Shown here: positions 30,526 through 39,326 of the stretch, one piece after another
How the letters are laid out: every line of letters begins with the position of its first letter
Position numbering within the stretch: the stretch's first letter is position 1
Assembly: GCA_002733125.1 (NCBI GenBank)
Contig: NVUM01000005.1
Span: forward strand, 36,076 to 100,075
Source: Porticoccus sp.
Lineage (GTDB): Bacteria; Pseudomonadota; Gammaproteobacteria; Pseudomonadales; Porticoccaceae
Length of the DNA stretch: 64,000 nt
Reading direction: 5' to 3'
The notes under the pieces: generated by a model
The model's database searches: none
Seen by the model: the letters and a program-made list of their open reading frames with translations, nothing else
What the model was told of the DNA's origin: nothing
Position numbers and translations under genes: made by a program

Positions 30526-31467
30526 TTACCCCTCCCGACCGCCGCTACGGTCCTGCTCGGGCTGCGCACTGTCAGCCACCCGGAAATTGAAAAGAGATTG
30601 GTCAAGCCGGTTGTAGTCAGCGTAGTCAAGCAGTTCGTACAACTCGGCCCGGGTCTGCATCTGGTCCACCACTGATAGCTGACTGCCCTCTTTGCGAATC
30701 GTCTGCAACAGCCGGTGACTCGCTCCCATCGCACTACGCAAGGCCGAAACCGGATAAATCACCAGATTGACTCCCAGATTAGCGAGTTCCTCCCGACTCA
30801 TCAGTCGCGACTTACCGAACTCGGTCATGTTGGCAAGGAGCGGCGCATCGATGGCTTTACGGAATGCCTCGAACTCCCTCTCATCTGCCAACGCTTCGGG
30901 AAAAATCGCATCGGCACCGGCATCCAGATAGGCCTTGGCCCTGTTGATAGCGGACTCAAGCCCCTCCGAAGCCCGGGCATCGGTGCGAGCCATAATCAGA
31001 AAATTGCTATCGCGGCGGGTATCTACAGCGGCCCGAACCCGGCGGACCATGGTTTGGGTATTCACCAACTGCTTGCCGTCCAGGTGCCCGCAACGCTTTG
31101 GATTCACCTGATCTTCCAGATGGCATCCGGAAAGACCGAGATTTTCCAACTCGAATATGGTGCGTGCCATATTCATGGGCTCACCGAACCCCGTATCAAC
31201 ATCAATCAGGGTGGGCAGGTTGGTAGCGCGATTGATCTGGTAGCCCCGCTGGGTGACTTCCGTGAGCGTAGTTAGCCCGATGTCTGGCAACCCTAGCTCA
31301 GCCGCAAGCACAGCACCGGAGATGTAGACGCCGTCAAAGCCAAATTGCTCAATCTGCCGGGCTCCTAGAGGCGAAAATGCCCCGGGCAATTGCAGTAATC
31401 GTCCGCTAGCCAGTTCTTGACGAAATGCTTCCCGCTTCGCACTGGCACTCTGGGTAATATTCAGCAT
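30526..31467 (-). CDS. prpB: 2-methylisocitrate lyase PrpB
   Basis: PrpB splits 2-methylisocitrate into pyruvate and succinate. The 313-residue protein belongs to the isocitrate lyase/PEP mutase family: substrate loop with the catalytic Cys in PKRCGHLDGK (about residues 123-132), metal-binding DVDTGFGEP (about 90-98) and EDQ, and LIMARTDA. A longer-than-usual C-terminal tail rich in charged residues (after about 295) is the only oddity. It lies 9 nt after prpD and 2 nt before prpC. Confidence 0.92.
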   Translation of the reverse strand: MLNITQSASAKREAFRQELASGRLLQLPGAFSPLGARQIEQFGFDGVYISGAVLAAELGLPDIGLTTLTEVTQRGYQINRATNLPTLIDVDTGFGEPMNMARTIFELENLGLSGCHLEDQVNPKRCGHLDGKQLVNTQTMVRRVRAAVDTRRDSNFLIMARTDARASEGLESAINRAKAYLDAGADAIFPEALADEREFEAFRKAIDAPLLANMTEFGKSRLMSREELANLGVNLVIYPVSALRSAMGASHRLLQTIRKEGSQLSVVDQMQTRAELYELLDYADYNRLDQSLFNFRVADSAQPEQDRSGGREG

Positions 31468-31476
31468 AATTTTTCC

Positions 31477-33000
31477 TCAGAAAATCCCGTAACCGTCAGG
31501 GCTGCTATTGGAAAGTTCGACTAGATCCGCAACTACTGACAGGCCCATTAACTCCTCGCCGCGCAGCTCCGGTAGCCGCTGTACCAGCTCAAGGAACCGA
31601 CGTTGTTCCTCGCCCGAAACAATGCCCTCCACCAAGGTAGTGAACTTGTTGATATACTCTTTGCGACCGAAAGGGCGGGCTCCCAGAGAGTGGGCATTAG
31701 CCACCGCCAGCTCTCCTTTCAGTTTTTCTCCAGATTTGAAAATGATCTCTACCCGTCCGCCGAATGCTTTCACGTTAGGGTCTTGGGAGTGATAACGCTC
31801 GGTCCAGGCGGGATCCTCGACGGTACGGATCTTGTGCCACAACCGCACCGTATCTTCATGCCGCGCCCGCTCTGGGGTGTAGGAGTCCACGTGGTGCCAG
31901 CGACCGTCCTGTAAGGCCACTGCAAAGATGTACATGATGGAATGATCCAGGGTTTCCCGGGAGGCATTAGGATCCATCTTCTGCGGGTCGTTGGCCCCGG
32001 TACCGATGACATAGTGGGTGTGGTGACTGGTGTGGATGACAATTTCCTCAACGGCATCGAAATCGTCGATCTGTTCACGGAGATCAAAAGCCAGGTCAAT
32101 AAGTGCCTGACTCTGGTATTCGGCGGAATGCTCCTTGGTATAGCTGTCGAGAATGGCGCGCTTGGCTTCACCCGATGCTGGAAGAGGAATGGAGTAATTC
32201 GCGTCCGGCCCGTCCAATATCCAGGCAACCACGCTGTCCTCTCCTTCGTAGATAGGCGATGGAGCGCCTTCGCCGCGCAGACAGCGATCCACTGCTTCAA
32301 TGGCCAGCTTGCCGGCATGAGCCGGGGCATAGGCTTTCCAACTGGAGATTTCCCCCTTGCGAGACTGCCTTGTGCTCACTGTGATGTGCAGTGCCTGCTG
32401 AATGGACTGATAAATCACCTCTGTCTCCAACCCCAGCAAGGTGCCTATGCCTGCCGCGGAGGAGGGCCCGAGATGGGCGATGTGATCGATTTTGTGCTTG
32501 TGCAGGCAAATACCCTTTACCAGGTTGATCTGGGTTTCATAGGCTGTGGCGAGACCACGAATAAGATCGGCCCCGTTGCACCGCATTTGCTGTGCAACCG
32601 CCAGCAACGGTGGAATGTTGTCGCCGGGATGCGAATAATCCGCCGCCAGAAAAGTGTCGTGGAAATCCAGCTCCCGCACCGCGGTCCCGTTAGCCCAGGC
32701 AGCCCACTCTGGACTTACCCGCATACTTGCTGGCAAACCAAATATGGTGGCGCCTCTGGCGCCGGGGTGACTGGAGTGGGGATGGGCAACAGCCATGGCC
32801 CTCGCATTGGCCACCGGGCGGCGATTGATCGCAGCCAAGGCAACGGCAGCGTTGTCGATGATTCTGTTGACCACCATCTCGGTGACGTCGTCGTCTACCG
32901 CCACTGGGTCCGCAGCCATGGCGGCAATTTTCCACGCAAGCTGATCTTCCCGTGGCAAATCTGTTTTAGAGGGGTAAACCCTGAGGTTATGGTTTTGCAT
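31477..33000 (-). CDS. prpD: 2-methylcitrate dehydratase PrpD
   Basis: PrpD dehydrates 2-methylcitrate to 2-methylaconitate. The 507-residue protein is a MmgE/PrpD family member with [20 protein letters not shown] (about residues 109-128), the family's active-site segment, and [18 protein letters not shown] (about 211-228). At 507 residues it is a little longer than the enterobacterial enzyme and recalls the actinobacterial type, which fits the RamB-like regulator next to it. It is the first gene of the seven-gene operon and faces the regulator across a 180-bp operator region. Confidence 0.9.
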   Translation of the reverse strand: MQNHNLRVYPSKTDLPREDQLAWKIAAMAADPVAVDDDVTEMVVNRIIDNAAVALAAINRRPVANARAMAVAHPHSSHPGARGATIFGLPASMRVSPEWAAWANGTAVRELDFHDTFLAADYSHPGDNIPPLLAVAQQMRCNGADLIRGLATAYETQINLVKGICLHKHKIDHIAHLGPSSAAGIGTLLGLETEVIYQSIQQALHITVSTRQSRKGEISSWKAYAPAHAGKLAIEAVDRCLRGEGAPSPIYEGEDSVVAWILDGPDANYSIPLPASGEAKRAILDSYTKEHSAEYQSQALIDLAFDLREQIDDFDAVEEIVIHTSHHTHYVIGTGANDPQKMDPNASRETLDHSIMYIFAVALQDGRWHHVDSYTPERARHEDTVRLWHKIRTVEDPAWTERYHSQDPNVKAFGGRVEIIFKSGEKLKGELAVANAHSLGARPFGRKEYINKFTTLVEGIVSGEEQRRFLELVQRLPELRGEELMGLSVVADLVELSNSSPDGYGIF

Positions 33001-33042
33001 TGTTCATCCTTACTGCAGGCTCGTGAATATTGTAAAAATAGT

Positions 33043-33142
33043 ATTTGCAAATATTGCAATAACCTATAACCTTTTGATGAATATATGTTTATTGTTATAT
33101 AAATTCGCAATCATCGGGGCAATATTGCAAATAATTGCGAAT
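33043..33142. promoter_or_regulatory. TTGCAA-type operator cluster between prpD and the ScfR-like regulator
   Basis: Five related sites lie in the divergent intergenic region: ATTTGCAAAT (33043-33052), ATTGCAAT (33053-33060), ATTCGCAAT (33103-33111), ATTGCAAAT (33124-33132) and ATTGCGAAT (33134-33142). The first is a perfect palindrome containing TTTGCAAA, the core recognised by the RamB/PrpR family of short-chain fatty acid regulators. One pair is near the prpD start and the rest near the regulator gene, fitting control of both directions. Confidence 0.75.
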
Positions 33143-33181
33143 GTCGACTCCGGTAACGGAACAACCCAGGAAGTCAAAGCC

Positions 33182-34624
33182 ATGACCAGAAAACTGTTTA
33201 TCGGTCCCCGCCTGCGCAGGCTGCGGACACAGCACTATCTCAACCAAATCCAGTGCGCCGAAAAACTGGGTATTTCTCACAGCTATTTGAATCAGCTGGA
33301 AAACAACCAACGCCCCATGAGTGCCTCTGTTCTTATCAAGGTGGCATCCACATTCAACGTGGACATCGGCCGTTTCGCCGATGACAGTGACGAACAGTTG
33401 GTCGCCGAGCTCAACGACGCCCTAAGAAGTCAGGCCGCCAAGGCCGACAACATCAACTGGCAGGATTTACAGGCTTTCGTCCAGCAGCAACCGGATCTGG
33501 CAGCCGTGTTTGGCGAGCTATATCGGCAGTACACCCGCTTACAAGATGAACACAGCCAGGTTGTCAGCCGTTTTTATGGCGAGCAACAGATCCCGCAACT
33601 GGCCCCACTACCCCACGAAGCCGTGCGCGATTATTTTTATCAGCACAACAACCATATCGATACCCTCGACAGAGTTGCCGAGGAACTGTTTTCCAATACC
33701 GGATTCACCATCGAAAACCTTCACCACAACCTGCGGGAATATCTGAAGGAAGAGCTTGGGATTACCGTGTCTTTCCCTCACACGGCCGATTCCGGCACCC
33801 TCCGCACGTTCGACCGCGAAACCCGGGAACTGAAGCTGTCAACCAACCTGACCCGTGCCCAACAGACGTTCCAGATGGCCACACAAATAGCGTTCAGCAA
33901 ATTTCTGGGGACGCTGGATGATCTGTGCGACGATGCTAGTTTCTCCCTTGATCAGGCGCGCAATCTCGCCCGCATCGGGCTGGCCAACTATTTCGCTGGC
34001 GCCCTGGTAATGCCCTACAGCCCATTTTTAAAGGCCGCCGAAACCTGTCGCTACGACATAGAAGCCTTGCAGAACAGTTTTCAGGTCTCCACGGAACAAG
34101 TCTGCCACCGCCTCAGCACCCTGCAACGTCAAGGCAACAGGGGCGTACCATTCTACTTTGTGCGTGTAGATCAGGCAGGCAATATCTCCAAACGGCAAAG
34201 CGCCACCAGCTTCCACTTCGCCCGTACCGGGGGTGCCTGCCCCCTATGGAACGTGCATGAAGCATTTTCCTTTCCCCAGCAGGTGCTTACCCAAGTGGCG
34301 GAAATGCCCGATGGCCAGCGCTATTTCTGCATCGCCCGTCAGGTGAGCCAGGGCGGCGGTGCGTACCGCGCCCGGGCCAAGCGTTTTGCCGTGGGGTTGG
34401 GTTGCGAATTGGAGCATGCTCACCGGCTTGTCTATGCCGACGGCCTGGATCTAGGCAGTCCCGCGCTGACGGTACCCATCGGTCCGGGTTGTCGCGTTTG
34501 CCCCCGACAGGACTGCCCCCAGCGCGCTTTCCCTCCAGCCGGACAGGCACTGAATGTGGATATCAGCCGCCAGCAATTTGCCCCCTACGGCTTCGCTGAA
34601 GAAGCCTGCGAGCCGGTGGCATAG
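33182..34624 (+). CDS. ScfR/RamB-type short-chain fatty acyl regulator of the prp operon
   Basis: This 480-residue regulator has an XRE HTH (GPRLRRLRTQHYLNQIQCAE near residue 7, then SHSYLNQLENNQRPMS), an IrrE-like central domain and a C-terminal DUF2083 domain ending in a Cys cluster GCRVCPRQDCPQRAFP. That order is typical of RamB, MccR/PrpR and ScfR proteins, which sense propionyl-CoA-type or other short acyl-CoAs and control methylcitrate cycle genes. I chose the ATG at 33182 (MTRKLFIGPR) because the HTH begins right after it; an earlier in-frame ATG would add a hydrophobic, AT-rich segment that is really the operator region. It is divergent from prpD. Confidence 0.87.
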   Translation: MTRKLFIGPRLRRLRTQHYLNQIQCAEKLGISHSYLNQLENNQRPMSASVLIKVASTFNVDIGRFADDSDEQLVAELNDALRSQAAKADNINWQDLQAFVQQQPDLAAVFGELYRQYTRLQDEHSQVVSRFYGEQQIPQLAPLPHEAVRDYFYQHNNHIDTLDRVAEELFSNTGFTIENLHHNLREYLKEELGITVSFPHTADSGTLRTFDRETRELKLSTNLTRAQQTFQMATQIAFSKFLGTLDDLCDDASFSLDQARNLARIGLANYFAGALVMPYSPFLKAAETCRYDIEALQNSFQVSTEQVCHRLSTLQRQGNRGVPFYFVRVDQAGNISKRQSATSFHFARTGGACPLWNVHEAFSFPQQVLTQVAEMPDGQRYFCIARQVSQGGGAYRARAKRFAVGLGCELEHAHRLVYADGLDLGSPALTVPIGPGCRVCPRQDCPQRAFPPAGQALNVDISRQQFAPYGFAEEACEPVA

Positions 34625-34737
34625 CGTTCGCGTGCTGATCCGCACCCGGCCGGCACTTTGGGTTTACAATCCACAAAACACCATATATGCTACACAAAGC
34701 TGTCCGAACACCCATATTTAGTATTTTTAGCTTATCT

Positions 34738-34922
34738 TCCTAATGGTGTTCCTAAGAGGGAATCCGGTGCAAATCCGGAACTGACGCGCAGCGGTATAGG
34801 GGAACGAAAGCGACAGGCCCGGCAATGGCCGGGCAGGCACTGATCATTGATTGGGAAGCCGTCGCCGTAGGTTTGTGCGAACAGGAGCGCATTGCCCCCA
34901 AGTCCGAAGACCTAGCAGCTTC
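34738..34922 (+). ncRNA. Cobalamin (B12) riboswitch upstream of nrdAB
   Basis: The conserved core is easy to read: AAGAGGGAATCCGGTGC followed by AAATCCGGAACTGACGCGCAG, then GCGGTATAGGGGAACG, a GC-rich variable hairpin (GGCCCGGCAATGGCCGGG region) and, at the 3' end, the B12 box-like AAGTCCGAAGACCTAGC. This is the adenosylcobalamin riboswitch pattern. Its orientation is the same as nrdA, which starts about 120 nt later. Cobalamin riboswitches are known to switch off class I ribonucleotide reductase genes in some bacteria when B12 is available for the class II enzyme. Ends of the element are approximate. Confidence 0.93.
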
Positions 34923-34935
34923 TTTGACTTCAGTC

Positions 34936-35037
34936 CTCGCGATCCGGGACGGTGAAGCGCCGCAGGCCGTTTGTGCCCGTCTGCCAACTTCCGTCCCCCG
35001 CGAGAAACCCTAACTTCGCGCAACAAGTAAAGGACGG
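34936..35037 (+). promoter_or_regulatory. Possible expression platform of the B12 riboswitch
   Basis: After the B12 box, CTCGCG (34936-34941) and GGGACGG (34946-34952) can pair with CGCGAG (34999-35004) and CCGTCCC (34991-34997) to form a long hairpin. The same CCGTCC can instead pair with GGACGG (35032-35037), which overlaps the nrdA ribosome-binding site AAGGA (35030-35034). These are mutually exclusive pairings, so translation could be switched by them. No terminator T-run is visible. The pairing scheme is inferred by eye. Confidence 0.45.
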
Positions 35038-35043
35038 AATCCC

Positions 35044-37845
35044 ATGTCAACCACAGCCACCACTATTCCCAGTCCACTGGACGAACAACTGCCACCCAGA
35101 ACCCCGACCACCGTCAACCTGCAGATCATCAAGCGTACCGGTGACGCCGTGTCCTTCGACGCCTCGAAGATCTCCATCGCCATGACCAAGGCGTTCCTGG
35201 CGGTGGAGGGCCAACAGGCCTCCGGCTCCGCCCGCGTGAAAACCACAGTGGAGGAAATCACCTCCAATATCGTGAAGCGACTCAAACAGCGGATGCCGTC
35301 GGGGGGCAGCATCCAGATCGAGGAGATCCAGGATCTGGTGGAACTGGGGCTGATGCGCCACGGCTTCCAGAAGGTCGCCCGCTCCTATGTGCTCTACCGG
35401 GAGGAGCACAGCCGCCAGCGCGCTCAAACCGAGCTGCCCAAGAACGAGGACAACATCCGGATGCTGGCCAAGAACGGCGACGAACAAGTACTGGATCTGG
35501 CCGGGGTGGACAGCGTAGTGCGTTGGTCCTGTGAGGGTGTTGCCGACGTTGACGCAGAAAGGCTGGTGGCAGGGGTACGCAAGTCCCTGTTCCACGGCAT
35601 GAAGGCCAGCGATGTAGCCACTGCGATGGTCATGACCGCACGCCCGCTGATCGAAACCGAGCCGGGTTACTCCTTCGTCAGCGCCCGGCTGTTGCTGAAT
35701 GCGCTTTGGAGCGAGGTGGTGGAGCACCTCGGCGTGGCTGGCGCCTCCGACCAATATCGTGAGGAGGACTATGACAAACTGTTTCCCGCGATAATCCAAG
35801 GCTGCGTGGAGCAGGAATTGCTCTCCCCCACCCTGCTGGAATTCGACCTGGAGCGACTGGGCGCTGCGCTCAAGCCGGAGCGGGATTGTCTCTTCACCTA
35901 TCTCGGCCTGCAAACCCTCTACGACCGCTACTTTATCCACAACGATAAAGCCCGACTGGAACTGCCCCAGACATTCTTTATGCGGGTTGCCATGGGCCTG
36001 GCGGTGCGGGAAGACGACCCCACCGCCCGCGCCATTGAGTTCTACGAAGTACTCTCGCGCTTCGACTACATGACCTCCACCCCCACCCTGTTCAATGCCG
36101 GCACCCTACACCCGCAACTCTCATCCTGCTATCTGACAACAGTGCCGGATGATCTGGGAGGTATCTACATGGCACTCCGGGATAACGCCCTGCTCTCCAA
36201 ATGGGCTGGCGGCCTGGGCAACGACTGGACCCCGGTGCGCGCCCTGGGCGCCCACATCAAGGGCACCAACGGCCAGTCCCAGGGTGTGGTGCCCTTTCTG
36301 AAAGTGGTCAACGACACCGCCGTGGCAGTGAACCAGGGCGGCAAACGCAAGGGCGCGGTATGCGCCTATCTGGAGACTTGGCACCTGGACATCGAGGAAT
36401 TCCTGGAGCTGCGCAAGAACACCGGCGACGAGCGCCGTCGCACCCACGACATGAACAGCGCCAACTGGATTCCCGACCTGTTCATGAAGCGGGTGTTCGA
36501 GGAAAGCGACTGGACCCTGTTCTCCCCCAGTGACGTACCGGACCTCCACGACCTCTACGGCGGTGCCTTCGAGGAGCGCTACCTGCACTACGAAAGCGAG
36601 GCCCGGGAAGGCAGGCTACCCCTCCACAAGACCATCCCCGCCACACAATTGTGGCGCAAGATGCTGTCCATGTTGTTCGAGACCGGCCACCCCTGGATCA
36701 CCTTCAAGGACCCGTGCAACATCCGCTCGCCCCAGCAGCACCGGGGTGTGGTGCACTCCTCCAACCTGTGCACGGAGATCACCCTCAACACCAACGACGA
36801 GGAAATCGCCGTCTGCAATCTGGGCTCCATCAACCTGGCCAACCACATCCGCGACGGCGAACTGGACCAGGAGCACCTGTCCCGCACCATCGGCACTGCC
36901 GTGCGTATGCTCGACAACGTGGTGGATATCAATTTTTATGCGGTAGACAAAGCACGGGATTCCAACTGCCGCCACCGCCCCGTCGGTCTCGGGCTGATGG
37001 GTTTCCAGGACGCACTCTATGCGCTGAATATTCCCTACGCCAGTGTCGACGCAGTGCATTTCGCTGATCAGTCCATGGAGCTGATTAGCTACCACGCCAT
37101 CACCGCTTCCGCCCGATTGGCACAGGAACGCGGGGCTTACGAGAGCTATCAGGGCTCCTTGTGGGATCAGGGCATTCTGCCCATAGACTCCCTCAAGTTG
37201 TTGGAACAGCAACGGGGGAGCGAATACTGCACTCTGGACACCAGCAGTCACCTTGACTGGCAGCCGGTAAGGGAACTGGTAGCCCAACACGGTATGCGCA
37301 ACTCCAATGTGATGGCCATTGCGCCCACGGCCACCATTTCCAACATCATCGGTGTCTCACAATCCATTGAACCCACGTTCCAGAACCTGTTCGTGAAATC
37401 CAACCTGTCAGGGGAGTTCACAGTGATCAACCCCTGGCTGGTGGACGCACTGAAAGAGAAAGGCCTATGGGACGAAGTAATGGTCAGCGACCTCAAGTAT
37501 TTCGACGGCTCCCTGCTACCCATCGACCGTATCCCGGACGACATCAAACTGCTTTTTGCCACCGCGTTCGACATCGACGCCCGCTGGCTGGTGGAGGCCG
37601 CCGCCCGCCGCCAGAAATGGATCGACCAAGCCCAGAGTCTCAATCTGTACTTGGCGGAGCCCTCCGGCAAACGGCTAGACAACCTGTACAAGCTGGCCTG
37701 GTCACGGGGCCTGAAAACCACCTACTACTTGCGTTCCCGGGGCGCCACCCACGAGAAGGCTGTCGACGCCACGTCAACAACCGAAGCCGCGTCCGAACCC
37801 AAGGTTTGCTCCATTCTCGATCCCGACTGCGAGGCCTGCCAATAA
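35044..37845 (+). CDS. nrdA: Ribonucleotide reductase class Ia, alpha subunit NrdA
   Basis: NrdA reduces ribonucleoside diphosphates to deoxyribonucleotides with the radical supplied by NrdB. The 933-residue protein has an N-terminal ATP-cone (IIKRTGDAVSFDASKISIAM, about residues 23-42), the substrate-site Cys in QLSSCYLTT, the active-site loop SNLCTEITLNT containing the thiyl Cys and Glu, the partner Cys in AVCNLGSINLANH, the PTATISNIIG region, and C-terminal redox cysteines (CSILDPDCEACQ). It is longer than the E. coli enzyme (761). It is preceded by a B12 riboswitch and overlaps nrdB by 1 bp (TAATG). The oxygen-dependent, B12-free enzyme replaces class II NrdJ. Confidence 0.96.
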   Translation: MSTTATTIPSPLDEQLPPRTPTTVNLQIIKRTGDAVSFDASKISIAMTKAFLAVEGQQASGSARVKTTVEEITSNIVKRLKQRMPSGGSIQIEEIQDLVELGLMRHGFQKVARSYVLYREEHSRQRAQTELPKNEDNIRMLAKNGDEQVLDLAGVDSVVRWSCEGVADVDAERLVAGVRKSLFHGMKASDVATAMVMTARPLIETEPGYSFVSARLLLNALWSEVVEHLGVAGASDQYREEDYDKLFPAIIQGCVEQELLSPTLLEFDLERLGAALKPERDCLFTYLGLQTLYDRYFIHNDKARLELPQTFFMRVAMGLAVREDDPTARAIEFYEVLSRFDYMTSTPTLFNAGTLHPQLSSCYLTTVPDDLGGIYMALRDNALLSKWAGGLGNDWTPVRALGAHIKGTNGQSQGVVPFLKVVNDTAVAVNQGGKRKGAVCAYLETWHLDIEEFLELRKNTGDERRRTHDMNSANWIPDLFMKRVFEESDWTLFSPSDVPDLHDLYGGAFEERYLHYESEAREGRLPLHKTIPATQLWRKMLSMLFETGHPWITFKDPCNIRSPQQHRGVVHSSNLCTEITLNTNDEEIAVCNLGSINLANHIRDGELDQEHLSRTIGTAVRMLDNVVDINFYAVDKARDSNCRHRPVGLGLMGFQDALYALNIPYASVDAVHFADQSMELISYHAITASARLAQERGAYESYQGSLWDQGILPIDSLKLLEQQRGSEYCTLDTSSHLDWQPVRELVAQHGMRNSNVMAIAPTATISNIIGVSQSIEPTFQNLFVKSNLSGEFTVINPWLVDALKEKGLWDEVMVSDLKYFDGSLLPIDRIPDDIKLLFATAFDIDARWLVEAAARRQKWIDQAQSLNLYLAEPSGKRLDNLYKLAWSRGLKTTYYLRSRGATHEKAVDATSTTEAASEPKVCSILDPDCEACQ

Positions 37846-39008
37846 TGAAAAGCCCTCAGACCCCAACACTTTCCCAATGGGACGATCCGCTGCGACAGGC
37901 GGTGCCAGCAGCCAATCGCTCACTGTTCATGCAACATGGGTACGCCCCCGAACTACACCAGGCTCAGGTACCCGACGTCTGCCACGCCCTGGAACTGGTG
38001 CAAAACCTGCCGCCGGTGAACCCAAACGACAAGCGCATCGTGAATGGCAACACCGATATCAACCAACTGGCGCCGTTCAAGTACCCCTGGGCCTGGGAAT
38101 TTTTCTTGAACGGCAACAAAAACCACTGGACGCCTCTAGATATCAACATGGCCCAGGATGTCCACGATTACCACCACAAGCTCACCACTGAAGAAAAGCA
38201 CGTTTATGAAAACGTACTGGCCTACCTCACCACTTCCGACATCCTCGCCATGCGCAATATCGGCTTAGCAGTGATGGAGAAAATGAGTGCACCGGAACTG
38301 CAGATCTACCAGGCGCGCCAGGTGTACGAAGAGGCATTGCACACATGGACCTACCAGCACTGCATCGAGACCATCGGACTCGACCAGAGCGAGATCTATA
38401 ACCGCTACCGGGTGGTACCCGCAATCTACGGCAAGATCCGCATGGCCAACCAGCGATTGGAACGGGTAATGCGCGCTGACTTCGACCTACGTAACAGGGA
38501 CAATCTGGAAGAGTTTGCCATGTCTTATCTGTTCTTTGCCGCCGTGTTCGAGGGGTGTTGGTTCTACAACGGGTTCAATCCCATCTTCGCGCTGCAGCGA
38601 CGGGGATTGATGAAGGGCACCGGTGAACAATTGCAGTACATCCTACGGGACGAGGCCCTTCACAGCGCCTTCGGCATGAAAGTAGTGGAACAGCTGCTTA
38701 TAGAAGAAAAACTCGTCCTAGACCCAAAAAGAGTCCAGGAAATGTGGGACGAATCAGAAGCCGCTGAACATGCCTACGCAAAATATATTCTGGCTGATCC
38801 TATCCTCGGCTACAGCGCCGACGACCACATTGGCCAATTCCACTTTGTCGCCAATCGTCGGTCTCGACAGATGAAAATGCCCGAACCTTTTCCCGGTGCC
38901 AAAGAGCGGCTGGACTGGCTCAGCGAGCAGGCCAGCTTGCGCAAGGAGAAGAACTTCTTCGAAACACGGGTTACGGAATACCAAACAGGCGTTTCGTTGA
39001 GTTGGTAG
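37845..39008 (+). CDS. nrdB: Ribonucleotide reductase class Ia, beta subunit NrdB
   Basis: NrdB holds the diiron-tyrosyl radical cofactor. The start is the ATG overlapping the nrdA stop (TAATG), giving 387 residues that begin MKSPQTPTLSQWDD. Metal ligands and the radical Tyr are all visible: Asp in TTSDIL, Glu and His in YEEALHTWTY with the radical Tyr at its end, Glu in FEGCWFYNGF, and Glu and His in RDEALHSAFG. The C-terminus (TGVSLSW) is short and acidic-poor but in the right place to bind NrdA. It ends the operon and the cargo block. Confidence 0.95.
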   Translation: MKSPQTPTLSQWDDPLRQAVPAANRSLFMQHGYAPELHQAQVPDVCHALELVQNLPPVNPNDKRIVNGNTDINQLAPFKYPWAWEFFLNGNKNHWTPLDINMAQDVHDYHHKLTTEEKHVYENVLAYLTTSDILAMRNIGLAVMEKMSAPELQIYQARQVYEEALHTWTYQHCIETIGLDQSEIYNRYRVVPAIYGKIRMANQRLERVMRADFDLRNRDNLEEFAMSYLFFAAVFEGCWFYNGFNPIFALQRRGLMKGTGEQLQYILRDEALHSAFGMKVVEQLLIEEKLVLDPKRVQEMWDESEAAEHAYAKYILADPILGYSADDHIGQFHFVANRRSRQMKMPEPFPGAKERLDWLSEQASLRKEKNFFETRVTEYQTGVSLSW

Positions 39009-39326
39009 CTAATATTCAACTGGACAGCAAACTTGATGATACCTACTTGGATTTAAGAAAACTGAACTTCTCTTTGATAACGTCAAAAGCTGTCTTGATA
39101 TTGGTCTCGCTTCCGGGATTAAGCCCGTCTGGACTTATCCCGGAAAGGCTGACGCTCCTAGACTGCTAAAACTGAGCTGACCGAGCCCTTCAAGCTGACG
39201 TTGCTTCCTCGGATTATTGAAGCGCTCAATGCAGTAAAAAAATATCAGCCCTGGCCTCTGATCGGCAGACAAGTTCAAGAAGTATCGCAGATGCCAAGGT
39301 ACCCAATGATATTCGTCATTCGAGGC
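39009..39326. other. Gene-free junction between the B12 cargo and the ICE backbone
   Basis: This 318-bp stretch has no convincing coding frame. It contains a hairpin at 39111-39145 (TTCCGGGATTAAG with CTTATCCCGGAA, one bulged base, 10-nt loop) that may end nrdAB transcription or be a remnant of an insertion. The segment lies between the plus-strand nrdB end and the minus-strand EexN-like gene end, so it should hold terminators for both. Confidence 0.5.

Noticed and set aside
28757-30616. Long plus-strand open frame of about 620 codons
   Set aside because: It lies fully antisense to pycA and prpC, both of which have intact family motifs; it is a shadow frame in GC-rich coding DNA.
33023-33181. 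N-terminal extension of the ScfR-like regulator
   Set aside because: The extra 53 codons cover the palindromic operator region and encode an AT-rich hydrophobic stretch not found in the family.
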